17,342 nt of DNA from Christensenellaceae bacterium (GTDB lineage Bacteria > Bacillota > Clostridia > Christensenellales > CAAEEZ01), in NCBI GenBank assembly GCA_020024085.1, contig JAHHUG010000021.1:1-17342 (forward strand), written 5' to 3'. Below are positions 7,129 through 14,610 of the stretch, in pieces. A program made the position numbers and the translations under genes. Under the pieces are notes generated by a model. The model worked only from the letters and a program-made list of their open reading frames with translations. It did not search any database and was not told where the DNA came from. The stretch's first letter is position 1, and every line of letters begins with the position of its first letter.

Positions 7129-7410
7129 TTATTTGCGAACTATCATTTGACGCATTACTTTGTCATCAATGTTCATTCTACGCTCGATTTCAGCTGGTGC
7201 ACTAGCTTCAGCCTTAAAGTTCATTAATACATAGTATCCTTCGTTCTTGAAGTCGATAGTGTAAGCAAATTTCTTTGTACCCCATTTATCAACAGAGTCA
7301 ACAGAACCACCTAGCTTTTCAACTAATGCTGAATAGTTGTCTACAACAGCAGCCTTAGCATCATCTTCAAGTTCGTTTTTGATAATGTACAATACTTCGT
7401 AATTATTCAT
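7129..7410 (-). CDS. rpsF: Ribosomal protein bS6
   Basis: Small-subunit platform protein that forms a heterodimer with S18. The 93-residue product has the normal S6 length and landmarks (NNYEVLYIIK at the start, WGTKKFAY, then the GYYVLMNF strand). A strong GGAGG ribosome site precedes the ATG. First gene of rpsF-ssb-rpsR; the transcript leader carries a candidate S6:S18 autoregulatory hairpin. Confidence 0.96.
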   Translation of the reverse strand: MNNYEVLYIIKNELEDDAKAAVVDNYSALVEKLGGSVDSVDKWGTKKFAYTIDFKNEGYYVLMNFKAEASAPAEIERRMNIDDKVMRQMIVRK

Positions 7411-7430
7411 TGTTTATACCTCCTTTTGGA

Positions 7431-7473
7431 CTAATGACCGATTTCTCGGTAAGGCAGTAGAAAAAATCTACTG
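7431..7473 (-). promoter_or_regulatory. Candidate S6:S18 leader (autoregulatory RNA element)
   Basis: In the 68-base rpsF leader (minus strand) a CAGTAG/CTACTG hairpin (7455-7473) is followed by CCTT and an ACCGA-GAAA-TCGGT hairpin (7437-7450), just before the ribosome site. A conserved CCG beside a small stem is what I recall of the S6:S18 binding motif found upstream of rpsF in many bacteria. An alternative pairing ACTG/TAGT around the second hairpin would exclude the first one. Position and CCG are seen; the assignment is inferred. Confidence 0.5.
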
Positions 7474-7485
7474 AAACTTAAATAT

Positions 7486-7514
7486 ATTATATTAAATATT
7501 AATTTATATGTCTA
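7486..7514 (-). promoter_or_regulatory. Promoter of rpsF-ssb-rpsR
   Basis: On the minus strand TAGACA (7509-7514), a 17-base spacer and a perfect TATAAT (7486-7491). Transcription should start near 7479. Confidence 0.8.
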
Positions 7515-7532
7515 GTAAATATCATTATATTT

Positions 7533-7597
7533 AAATAAAATAGGCATTAATAAATACATAATGTAAATTTTTTACATCATTTTTTACAAAATGCCTA
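7533..7597 (-). terminator. Terminator-like nested hairpin after sigH
   Basis: On the minus strand TAGGCATT (7590-7597) pairs with AATGCCTA (7541-7548), enclosing a second stem ATGTAAA/TTTACAT (7561-7577), followed by TTTTATTT. It begins just past the sigH stop. The long enclosed region is unusual for a simple terminator. Confidence 0.55.
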
Positions 7598-7600
7598 ATA

Positions 7601-8191
7601 TTATTTGCAATTACTAATCTTATTTTTGATTTTTTGAATGGTATTATCCACTTTTTTAGGTTTAATATTCATTTTAGTTGCAATTTCAGTGTAGGTTAAA
7701 CCCTCAAGATATAGGTCAAGTACCATTCTTTCATCGGCAGAAAAGGTGTCGTTTATAAACTTAACAAGTCTTTGATATTCTTCCTCTTGTTCAGTGTTTA
7801 TCTCTGGGCTTTCTCCACTAGAAAATAAGTCAATCCAAAAAGTATCTTCCTCCCCATTATTAGAGGGTTTTAGGATATTGATGCTTTTATTTAGTGGCAT
7901 ATTTTTTTGAGTGTTATGAGATTTGATTGCATCATAGATAGAATTTTTTATACAAGTGGTGCAGTGGGTAATAAAGCTAGATTTAGTGCTATCGTATGTT
8001 TCAATAGCACGGTCAAGCCCAAGCATACCCTCAATGATTACATCATCTTTTTCTGCTCCTGTTAAAAATAGTGTATGCGAGATTTTTTTGATTAAAGGAA
8101 TGTATCTTCTAATCAAATAATCTTTTGCTAAAATATCAGTTTTAGCTTCTTCACATAGTTCACTATCAGTTAACTTCTCGTAGTTTTTCAT
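7601..8191 (-). CDS. sigH: SigH-like sigma-70 family factor (stationary phase/sporulation)
   Basis: RNA polymerase sigma factor. The 196-residue product has region 2 (about 20-92, including DDVIIEGMLGLDRAIETYD) and a region 4 helix-turn-helix (about 150-192, including GLTYTEIATKMNIKPKKVDNT), without region 1. Region 2 and the segment KNMPLNKSI resemble Bacillus SigH, which drives early sporulation and stationary-phase genes. Gene order mrnC-thyX-rlmB-sigH supports this, because sigH follows rlmB in Bacillus and Clostridium. It is somewhat shorter than Bacillus SigH (218) and divergent in sequence, so target promoters may differ. Its ATG overlaps the rlmB stop as ATGA, implying coupled translation. 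Confidence 0.82.
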   Translation of the reverse strand: MKNYEKLTDSELCEEAKTDILAKDYLIRRYIPLIKKISHTLFLTGAEKDDVIIEGMLGLDRAIETYDSTKSSFITHCTTCIKNSIYDAIKSHNTQKNMPLNKSINILKPSNNGEEDTFWIDLFSSGESPEINTEQEEEYQRLVKFINDTFSADERMVLDLYLEGLTYTEIATKMNIKPKKVDNTIQKIKNKISNCK

Positions 8192-8910
8192 ATCCTTTGT
8201 CTTATTGCCTCATAAAGAATTGCACCTGTTGCAACCGATGCATTAAGTGAATTTATTTTACCAAATTGTGGTAGGCTAATTACACCATCACATAGCTTTT
8301 TGGTTAGTTGCTTTACTCCAGTATTTTCCCCACCGATTACGATTGCTATATCGCCAGTTAGGTTAGAGTTGTATACAAGTTCGCCGTCCATATCTGCACA
8401 ATAAACAAACACATTTTGTTCCTTAAGGTCTCTAATTGTGTCGTTAATATTTGTTACTTTTACAACTGGTATATTAAGGGCTGCACCCTCGCTAATTTTA
8501 ACAACGGTATCGGTTACTCCTACTGCACGGTGCTTTGGAATTACTATACCACTTACGCCAGTACACTCTGCAACTCTAATAATACTTCCTAGGTTGTGAG
8601 GGTCCTCTATTCCGTCAAGTATTAGCAGAAACAAAGGTTTATCCTCTTGTTTTGCATTATAAAGTATGGTTTCAAGCTCGGTGTACTCAAAATCGCTAGC
8701 GATAGCAAGAATACCTTGGTGCTTTTTTGTGGTTGACATTTTGTCAAGAGCAACCTTATCAACGAAGCTAACAAGTATTTTTTGTGCTTTAGCTTTTTTA
8801 GAAAGTTCCACAAGTTCGTGGTTGTTATTGTTTTTTTCTATGTATAATTTTTCGATATTTTTGCCCGAATTGATTAGCTCTCTTACGGGGTTTTTGCCTT
8901 CTACTATCAT
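8188..8910 (-). CDS. rlmB: 23S rRNA 2'-O-methyltransferase, SpoU/TrmH family
   Basis: Probably methylates the ribose of G2251 (E. coli numbering) in 23S rRNA using S-adenosylmethionine. The 240-residue product has an N-terminal substrate-binding domain (about 1-75) and a SPOUT knotted domain with all three motifs: DPHNLGSIIR (motif 1, N106, R112), IGGENTGV (motif 2, 192-199) and ISLPQFGKINSLNASVA (motif 3, 211-227). Starts two bases after thyX and overlaps sigH by 4 bases. Confidence 0.9.
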   Translation of the reverse strand: MIVEGKNPVRELINSGKNIEKLYIEKNNNNHELVELSKKAKAQKILVSFVDKVALDKMSTTKKHQGILAIASDFEYTELETILYNAKQEDKPLFLLILDGIEDPHNLGSIIRVAECTGVSGIVIPKHRAVGVTDTVVKISEGAALNIPVVKVTNINDTIRDLKEQNVFVYCADMDGELVYNSNLTGDIAIVIGGENTGVKQLTKKLCDGVISLPQFGKINSLNASVATGAILYEAIRQRI

Positions 8911-8912
8911 AA

Positions 8913-9647
8913 TTATAAAGACCTTCTTTTTTCCTTAACTTCGTTCATTTTGCCACAAGATTTTGCACCCTCAGAGCACTTGCCAGCGATACAGCTTGGA
9001 CCAGCATCTTTAAAGATATTTGGTGCAATTTCTGCTACTTGTTGAAGCATTTGCCAAGCTACTTCTCTAATTTCCCATTGAGCACGATTGCAACAACGAA
9101 GGTTGAAAAAGTGAAGTAATTCTCTAGCATTCATAGTGATTACCATTTTTGTTTCAGAGGCATTTGGTAGGATAAATCTAGCATCTTCGTTAGAGCTTTC
9201 TCCCTTGTTTCCAAGAGCCACTTGCCAATCGGTGTACCACTCTTGAATGGTTGCCATTTGCTCGTTGTATTTTTTTACAGCCTCTTCGCCTAACTCCTCA
9301 ATAGCAGGTGGGATAATGTAGTTAAAGGTTTTGCCGTCCTCGTAAGTAGCACTAACATATCTTTGACTTTTTACGCTAAAACTTGCGATACGATGACGGG
9401 TAATTTGAGCAAGCAATGCACGAGAAACACCCTCGATTCCAAAGGTGAAGCTAGCGTGTTCGAATGCAGAAAGGTGTCCCATACTAAGAAGTCGTGCGAT
9501 AAATTTAGCATTATCTTTAGATTCGGTGTTTGTTTTGATATCCATAATATCAGCATCGCTATAACAAAGTCTTGCTGCCATAGCTATTGTTTCTTCAGGG
9601 TTTTCGGTGTAACGGATAAGTGTTACGAATGGTTTTACTTGACTCAT
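8913..9647 (-). CDS. thyX: Flavin-dependent thymidylate synthase
   Basis: Makes dTMP from dUMP using methylenetetrahydrofolate, NADPH and FAD. The 244-residue product contains the ThyX signature RHRIASFSVKSQR (84-96) and the downstream substrate-binding region ARELLHFFNLRCCNRAQWEIR. It ends with a Cys-containing tail (CIAGKCSEGAKSCGK) that I recall from clostridial ThyX. It sits between mrnC and rlmB, starting with an ATGA overlap on mrnC and a GGAGG ribosome site inside the last mrnC codons. No thyA or dihydrofolate reductase gene is in the window. Confidence 0.94.
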   Translation of the reverse strand: MSQVKPFVTLIRYTENPEETIAMAARLCYSDADIMDIKTNTESKDNAKFIARLLSMGHLSAFEHASFTFGIEGVSRALLAQITRHRIASFSVKSQRYVSATYEDGKTFNYIIPPAIEELGEEAVKKYNEQMATIQEWYTDWQVALGNKGESSNEDARFILPNASETKMVITMNARELLHFFNLRCCNRAQWEIREVAWQMLQQVAEIAPNIFKDAGPSCIAGKCSEGAKSCGKMNEVKEKRRSL

Positions 9648-10057
9648 TTTTCCTCCATAGATAATTGTAATAGATTATTCAATCTGTCGTGGGCTCCTAT
9701 AAGGTATAGATATCCAATAAGTGCTTCAAAGCCACTAGCTTTTTTGTAATCGCCAACTGATGCATTTTTTGCAACAGTGTTTGGGCTACTATTTCTACCT
9801 CGTTTGTAAATAGCAAGTTCCTCATCTGTTAGGATATCTGTAATTTTATCCACCTGTTCAGCCTGACTTACTGCTTTTACCTTGTCAGAAGTTAGCTTAT
9901 GCAAATTATTTGTAGAAAGGGTGGTTGTAAGTACAAGATGAGTTCTGACATACAAGGTTTGAACACCATCGCCAATAAATGCAAGTACAAGTGGACTAAT
10001 TAGTCTTGCTTCTTCCTTATTTATAGGAACTGTTAAGTTTGGTAAATAATCTAACAT
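9644..10057 (-). CDS. mrnC: Mini-ribonuclease III
   Basis: Dimeric RNase III-like enzyme without a double-stranded-RNA-binding domain; in Bacillus it matures 23S rRNA ends. The 137-residue product has the catalytic-domain motifs FIGDGVQTLYVR (D30) and KRGRNSSPNTVAKNASVGDYKKASGFEALIGYLYL in two parts, including E111. The acidic residue often seen a few positions after GDAV is T34 here (GDGVQT), which may be normal in this lineage. First gene of the mrnC-thyX-rlmB-sigH operon; ribosome site AGGAG five bases before the ATG. Confidence 0.92.
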   Translation of the reverse strand: MLDYLPNLTVPINKEEARLISPLVLAFIGDGVQTLYVRTHLVLTTTLSTNNLHKLTSDKVKAVSQAEQVDKITDILTDEELAIYKRGRNSSPNTVAKNASVGDYKKASGFEALIGYLYLIGAHDRLNNLLQLSMEEK

Positions 10058-10089
10058 TAATACTCCTAAATTATTAAATATTCAAATAT

Positions 10090-10098
10090 ATTATAGCA
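10090..10098 (-). promoter_or_regulatory. Extended -10 promoter of the mrnC operon
   Basis: On the minus strand TGC plus a perfect TATAAT (10090-10095). A weak -35 (GTGATA, 10113-10118) lies 17 bases upstream. It is divergent from the promoter at 10137. Confidence 0.65.
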
Positions 10099-10136
10099 TA
10101 TATTTTACATTTTATCACTAATTTGAGAGGTGTTCG

Positions 10137-10164
10137 TTGACAATACAAATATTTATAGTAAAAT
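10137..10164 (+). promoter_or_regulatory. Promoter of the surface transglutaminase-like gene
   Basis: Perfect TTGACA (10137-10142), a 16-base spacer and TAAAAT (10159-10164). Ribosome site AGAGG (10179-10183) precedes the ATG at 10189. Confidence 0.75.
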
Positions 10165-10188
10165 ATAAATATACATATAGAGGTATTT

Positions 10189-13119
10189 ATGGATAATAAA
10201 ACTAAAAATATAATAACTTCGGTACTTATAGTTGTTCTACTGCTCGGTATAGCAAGTGGAGCATTTTATTTGTGCTACATTCCTAGTGTAGATATAGCAC
10301 TTGGTGGTGCAAATGAACCTTGTACGGATACTATTAATTTAGAGATAGGCGATAGTAGATTGTTGTCGCCGATATATCCTGACAAAATTTATCTAAACAA
10401 AAAGGTAACTTTCGAAAGTAGTGATAACAATATTGTATCGGTTGATGCTAATGGCGAAATAAAGGCGAAAAAGGTTGGCAGTGTAAAAATTACTATGACT
10501 ACTGTCCTTTTCAAAAAGCAATCATCGGTAACAATCAATGTAGCATATGGCGAACCAGATAAAGTAGATGTAGATATAGTAAAAAATCCAAAGCAATATG
10601 TAGGTAATGCTATGGAGTCGGTTGAGTTCAAGGCTACAACAACAAGGTTTGGAGAGTTTTCTCAAGACCCTAATTTTGTCAAGTTCAAGTGGACAGTTTT
10701 CGATTGCAGTAGTGGTACTGAAATAGAACTTAGTTCAGCAATCACAAAGGAAAATACTTTTAGTTATACCCCCGAAAATAAATACCAAAAAATCAAAGTT
10801 GTTTGCACTCTTATTTATAATGATAAAGAAAAAACAGGTGTAGATAGCACTCAAATCTTTTATGTGTTCAACAAAATTTCAGCTAGTGCTTTTAATATTG
10901 AGTTAACGGGAAATAGCATAGTAGTTCCAGCAGGTAGTACTATTGAAATGGGTACAACTCTAGGGCTTAATGTAGTTTTCAATCCAAATTCAAAGGTAGA
11001 TGAAAGCCTAGTTCCTACTTGGAAATATGTTGTTAGTGGTGTGGAAAAATCGACTGCAAACACATTGCTACTTGATAATTTTGGAGAGTACACCATTAAA
11101 GCAATTCTACAAGAAGAAGATAGGGTTGTAACAAAAGAAATAAAAATAAATACCAAGTATGCAGAGGTTAGTGAGGTAGTTTTTGACAAAAATAAGCTAT
11201 CTCAACCAAGTGACCATGTTTCGCCATTTATCCTAACTGCAAAGTGGAATAAGTATGCAAATCCTACTCAAACTGTTCAGTTCAAGATGTTAGGTCGAGA
11301 TAGTTTGAACAATGGCAAAGAGTATTCAGTAGAGGTTGGTGGCAATGGTTCAGTTTCAATCAATGTTGGTGTTGAAAGGACTGGCGACAAACTAGACTTT
11401 TATATTAATGATGTAAAAACGGATATTGTTATGGATATGAATAATCAATATCCAATAAAAATACAAGCAAGTATAGGTGGAGTAAAAAGTGAGTATTTTA
11501 CCTATGTAATTGCAAGCAAAGAAGTCGAAAATCTAAAAATATTTGCAAGCCTTGATGGTAATTTTGATAGTTCAAAGGTTAATATCAAGCCGATAAGTGA
11601 TGGTGTTGTTGGAGGCAATAGATATAATGAACGAGTTTATATCGGTGCAAAAACATATCCTTACGACTCATATACCGATGTAAAATGGTATGTAAACGGC
11701 ACAAGATATTCGAGCATTAGCAATCAAATTGATATTATGTGTCAAGATGTTGGCGAATACCATATTTATTGCACAAACGATACGGGTACAATCAAGTCGA
11801 ATACACTTGTTATCCCTTCAACTGCAAAATCTGTTCCGTCTACACACTTTAATTATTTGGGTGACTATAATGGTAGAACGGTAAATACTTATATCACTAG
11901 CCAAAGCGATATTGATAGTTTGCTTGAATATTGCATATTAAACGATGGATTTAATCAAGCTACTACATTGAATATTTTTGTCGATACCTCACTTCAAGAT
12001 GTTTGGGCAAGGGTTTATCCAGTTGAGGATATCTACAAAGGCGAAAGATTTTGGATAGCAATAGGAAATGATTATTACTATGTAGATAGCAATGGCAATA
12101 GGACTACCACAGTACCAAACAGTGCATTTTTAGATAGAGATAAAGGTGGTATGTTGTCGAGGGCATTTTACCGTGTATCTTATAGTGGTAACTTCTCTAC
12201 AACTGATATTAATAGCAGATTTATAAATTGTTCGAGAAATGTACAAATTAATGCTCCAACCGATGAACCAAATAAAATAAGTGGTCAATCGCCATACCCA
12301 CAACTAAAAAGGGTAGAGGGTCCATTCGGCTCAAACAAATATATTGAGGCTAACTTTGAACATAATAAAGTTAATGCAACAAGGCATTTTGCAATAGATG
12401 AAATCGAACAAACCAAGGTTGTTTCAACAAGTAGTGAGCTATTTGATGCAGTAGAGAATGGTTATAAACCAATATGCAAACCAAATAGCAATGCTGAAAA
12501 AATATATTTAGAGGCACGAAAAGTACTTTCAACCTATCTAACTGATAATTCAACCAATGAGGAAAAGGTACGACTAATTAACGACTGGATAGTGTACTTT
12601 GTAACCTATGATTATAAAGTAACCGAACTTAAAGATTTAACTATTAATGAAAGTATGGAGTACTCTGCCTTCTATCTTGACGGAGTCTTCAGCTTTATGG
12701 GTAAAACTAATACTGGTAGTGCAGTTAATTTTACAAATAGAATTGCCGTTTGTGATGGCAGAAGTAAAGCCTTTACTTTGATGTGTGCTATTGAGGGCAT
12801 TAGGTCAGTTAGAGTAACTGGAGAGTGCTTTAAGGATTCAGCTCATACTCAGTCGGCAGGTGGTCACGCTTGGAATAAAGTATATATCGCAACAAAGTAC
12901 AACAAAAATCCACAATGGTATGTAGTGGATACCACTTGGAACGACTTAAGGGGTGGCGATAAACATTCGGGATATTTTGAGTATCAAGTAGATGATTTCT
13001 ATTTAGTAACCGATGAAAAACATAACAATGTAAAAAATATGTATTGCGTAGAGGATAGGTCGATAAATCCTTATCCAAAAGCCTATACAGAGTACACAAC
13101 TTTTAGTCTAGTAGCATAA
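10189..13119 (+). CDS. Membrane-anchored surface protein with Ig-like regions and a transglutaminase-like domain
   Basis: Precise role unknown; probably an extracellular protein acting at the cell envelope. Residues 1-8 are charged, then about 9-31 form one hydrophobic helix (signal anchor or uncleaved signal peptide). Residues about 40-118 match a bacterial Ig-like group 2 domain (SSDNNIVSVDANGEIKAK, then VGSVKITMT). Residues 120-560 look like further beta-rich Ig-like modules. The C-terminal part (about 770-976) is a transglutaminase-like cysteine-protease fold with a complete triad: C855 in AVCDGRSKA, H893 in GGHAWNKV, D914 in VVDTTWND. No LPXTG sorting signal. Monocistronic, with its own promoter and terminator. 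Members of this group may cleave or crosslink peptides or peptidoglycan; the substrate cannot be inferred. Confidence 0.88.
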   Translation: MDNKTKNIITSVLIVVLLLGIASGAFYLCYIPSVDIALGGANEPCTDTINLEIGDSRLLSPIYPDKIYLNKKVTFESSDNNIVSVDANGEIKAKKVGSVKITMTTVLFKKQSSVTINVAYGEPDKVDVDIVKNPKQYVGNAMESVEFKATTTRFGEFSQDPNFVKFKWTVFDCSSGTEIELSSAITKENTFSYTPENKYQKIKVVCTLIYNDKEKTGVDSTQIFYVFNKISASAFNIELTGNSIVVPAGSTIEMGTTLGLNVVFNPNSKVDESLVPTWKYVVSGVEKSTANTLLLDNFGEYTIKAILQEEDRVVTKEIKINTKYAEVSEVVFDKNKLSQPSDHVSPFILTAKWNKYANPTQTVQFKMLGRDSLNNGKEYSVEVGGNGSVSINVGVERTGDKLDFYINDVKTDIVMDMNNQYPIKIQASIGGVKSEYFTYVIASKEVENLKIFASLDGNFDSSKVNIKPISDGVVGGNRYNERVYIGAKTYPYDSYTDVKWYVNGTRYSSISNQIDIMCQDVGEYHIYCTNDTGTIKSNTLVIPSTAKSVPSTHFNYLGDYNGRTVNTYITSQSDIDSLLEYCILNDGFNQATTLNIFVDTSLQDVWARVYPVEDIYKGERFWIAIGNDYYYVDSNGNRTTTVPNSAFLDRDKGGMLSRAFYRVSYSGNFSTTDINSRFINCSRNVQINAPTDEPNKISGQSPYPQLKRVEGPFGSNKYIEANFEHNKVNATRHFAIDEIEQTKVVSTSSELFDAVENGYKPICKPNSNAEKIYLEARKVLSTYLTDNSTNEEKVRLINDWIVYFVTYDYKVTELKDLTINESMEYSAFYLDGVFSFMGKTNTGSAVNFTNRIAVCDGRSKAFTLMCAIEGIRSVRVTGECFKDSAHTQSAGGHAWNKVYIATKYNKNPQWYVVDTTWNDLRGGDKHSGYFEYQVDDFYLVTDEKHNNVKNMYCVEDRSINPYPKAYTEYTTFSLVA

Positions 13120-13124
13120 AAATT

Positions 13125-13150
13125 AGCCCTATATTTTATAGGGCTTTTTT
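13125..13150 (+). terminator. Intrinsic terminator of the surface-protein gene
   Basis: AGCCCTATA (13125-13133) pairs perfectly with TATAGGGCT (13137-13145), followed by a T-run to 13150. Confidence 0.93.
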
Positions 13151-13524
13151 GTACAATTTTTTAGAATAAGTAAATCAAATTCTAATAAAAGATAGGGAGA
13201 TTTAATCTAAAATCGCGATAGTGTAGCTATTCAAAAATAAAAAATATACAAAATTATTAGCAAGTAAATGCAATATTAAAATAAGTGAAAAGTATATGTT
13301 TTGTTGGTTTTTATGGAAAATACAAAATCAAATTAACTACCACCATAACACCTAAAAAATACTAATTCTGCCCGTAAATTTAGTTATTACGGGTATTTTT
13401 TATTACAAAATGGTGGATTTATTGGGATTTATAATGTAATTGAACCTTTAGCCCTAAATCATAAAATAGTAGACTATTTACTAAAATTTTTAGTATATTT
13501 TATTAATTTGACAATACTAATAGT
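13151..13524. other. Intergenic stretch with an orphan terminator, no gene seen
   Basis: No coding sequence is supported. It holds short inverted repeats (TTAGAAT/ATTCTAA near 13161-13183; ACTAAAA/TTTTAGT near 13480-13494) and a terminator-like hairpin at 13371-13402. No promoter for a small RNA could be recognised. Confidence 0.45.
13371..13402 (+). terminator. Orphan terminator-like hairpin
   Basis: CCCGTAA (13371-13377) pairs with TTACGGG (13387-13393), followed by TATTTTTTATT. The nearest upstream gene already has its own terminator more than 200 bases before. An outer pairing CCACCAT (13340-13346) with ATGGTGG (13410-13416) encloses it. Confidence 0.6.
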
Positions 13525-13950
13525 ATGGAAAAGGATAAAGTAATTCAAAATGTTTATAAGGGAGCAACAATGGCAGTTGATAGCATTAATAGTTTGCTGG
13601 ACTATGTGGATAATGAAGAGATGCAAAACCTATTACTTGCTCAACAGGAAAGGTATTACAAGTTAAAGGCAAAATCAAAACAAGAGCTTGAAAAAATGGG
13701 AGTAACAGAGCTTGAAGAACTAAAGGTTGCAAGAATGATGGCTCGTAATACAATGAAAATTCGTATGGCATTTTCAAGGACTAAGGAAAAGGTTGCCAAA
13801 ATGCTATATAGTGGTGCAGGAATGGGACTTGAGGAACTATCCGAAAGCGAAAACAAACTAAAAAGGAATGGCGAAAAAGTACCTGAAATTGCAAAAGAAT
13901 ATAGAGAGATGTTAGTTGGCAATAGAGAGGAACTTGAAAAGTATCTTTAA
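13525..13950 (+). CDS. Small helical cytosolic protein of unknown function
   Basis: Not confidently recognised. The 141-residue product is rich in Lys, Glu, Met and Leu, predicted almost entirely helical, with no signal peptide or membrane segment. The first half (KVIQNVYKGATMAVDSINSLL, then long charged helices) is reminiscent of small four-helix proteins of unknown function in clostridia, but I cannot name a family. The ATG at 13525 has no ribosome site; the ATG at 13570 has AAGGGAG at 13558-13564. I keep 13525 because the first 15 residues look like part of the conserved helix, but this start is uncertain. A terminator follows. Confidence 0.7.
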   Translation: MEKDKVIQNVYKGATMAVDSINSLLDYVDNEEMQNLLLAQQERYYKLKAKSKQELEKMGVTELEELKVARMMARNTMKIRMAFSRTKEKVAKMLYSGAGMGLEELSESENKLKRNGEKVPEIAKEYREMLVGNREELEKYL

Positions 13951-13973
13951 TGTAAAATTTAATAAATTATATT

Positions 13974-14005
13974 AAAAAACCCTACTCAAGTAGGGTATTT
14001 TATTT
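13974..14005. terminator. Bidirectional terminator between the helical protein gene and yabQ
   Basis: CCCTAC (13980-13985) pairs with GTAGGG (13990-13995) over TCAA, flanked by an A-run on the left and a T-rich run on the right. The minus-strand version (for yabQ) has the better T-run; its hairpin lies just past the yabQ stop. Confidence 0.85.
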
Positions 14006-14347
14006 TGTAATTATGCTTTTAATTTTGGTTATAATTTTATCTAAAATGGGTGGTTTTTTTATTAGTAAAATATTGCAAAAAATCCTATGTATGTACTTAT
14101 AATACACAGCAAACCCAAGTATAAAAAATATCAGTTCGTATAGCTTTAATATTCCATCTAACACATTTACATAAAAATAGAAAAAGGGTATAAAGCAGAT
14201 TGTTACATATATTGCATCTAGTATATATCGTAGTAATTTTGGATTAAGTCGCTTTTCAATACGGGTACAAATATTGTATAGCAAGCTACAAATTATCCCG
14301 TAACTAAAAAAAATTATTGCGTATGTAAGCTCGGTAATTACATTCAT
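14000..14347 (-). CDS. yabQ: YabQ-like spore cortex membrane protein
   Basis: Small integral membrane protein; in Bacillus YabQ sits in the membranes around the forespore and is needed for cortex formation. The 115-residue product has three or so hydrophobic helices (about 5-25, 43-64, 68-88) and a basic C-terminus (KKPPILDKIITKIKSIITK). Sequence conservation in this family is weak; the call rests on hydrophobic pattern, length and position directly after yabP, with the start overlapping the yabP stop by one base (TAATG). Confidence 0.75.
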   Translation of the reverse strand: MNVITELTYAIIFFSYGIICSLLYNICTRIEKRLNPKLLRYILDAIYVTICFIPFFYFYVNVLDGILKLYELIFFILGFAVYYKYIHRIFCNILLIKKPPILDKIITKIKSIITK

Positions 14348-14595
14348 TATTTTAATAGCTTTTTAACAAAACCCTTATTTAATGTTGATGTTTGGTATCG
14401 TAAACCACTGATTGTGCCACTTGCCTCTATTATTCCACCTGTAATATCTATTCTAAATAAGTCAAGGTTTTCCCCTTCAATTACTAAATATTGTTTTTCA
14501 AGTTTTAGTATAATTTTGCTTTTTGTGTAGCTATCTACTTTTTTAATACCTGTTACTTTTAGTGTTGAGTTTAATGTTAATGTATGTTCTTGCAT
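14347..14595 (-). CDS. yabP: YabP-family sporulation protein
   Basis: Small beta-rich protein required for spore cortex or coat formation in Bacillus, made in the mother cell. The 82-residue product matches the YabP/YqfC pattern: an N-terminal strand (HTLTLNSTLKVTGIKKVDSY), a central I-I-L-x-x-x-x-x-L-V-I-x-G segment (KIILKLEKQYLVIEGENL), then DITGGIIEASGTISGLRY. An in-frame GTG at 14601 overlaps the AGAGGTG ribosome site, so the ATG at 14595 is preferred although the spacing is short. Operon with yabQ, behind a SigE-like promoter. In Bacillus the pair is followed by divIC; here they end at a terminator. Confidence 0.85.
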   Translation of the reverse strand: MQEHTLTLNSTLKVTGIKKVDSYTKSKIILKLEKQYLVIEGENLDLFRIDITGGIIEASGTISGLRYQTSTLNKGFVKKLLK

Positions 14596-14610
14596 AGTCA
14601 CCTCTACTTT

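Noticed and set aside
8666..8938. Plus-strand open frame opposite rlmB
   Set aside because: Mirror of a strongly conserved gene; low-complexity hydrophobic translation without a ribosome site.
9363..9749. Plus-strand open frame opposite thyX
   Set aside because: Covers the ThyX catalytic motif on the other strand; no independent evidence.
13525..13950. Ferritin-like metal-binding protein
   Set aside because: Helical pattern is suggestive, but no convincing pair of E-x-x-H iron-ligand motifs was found.
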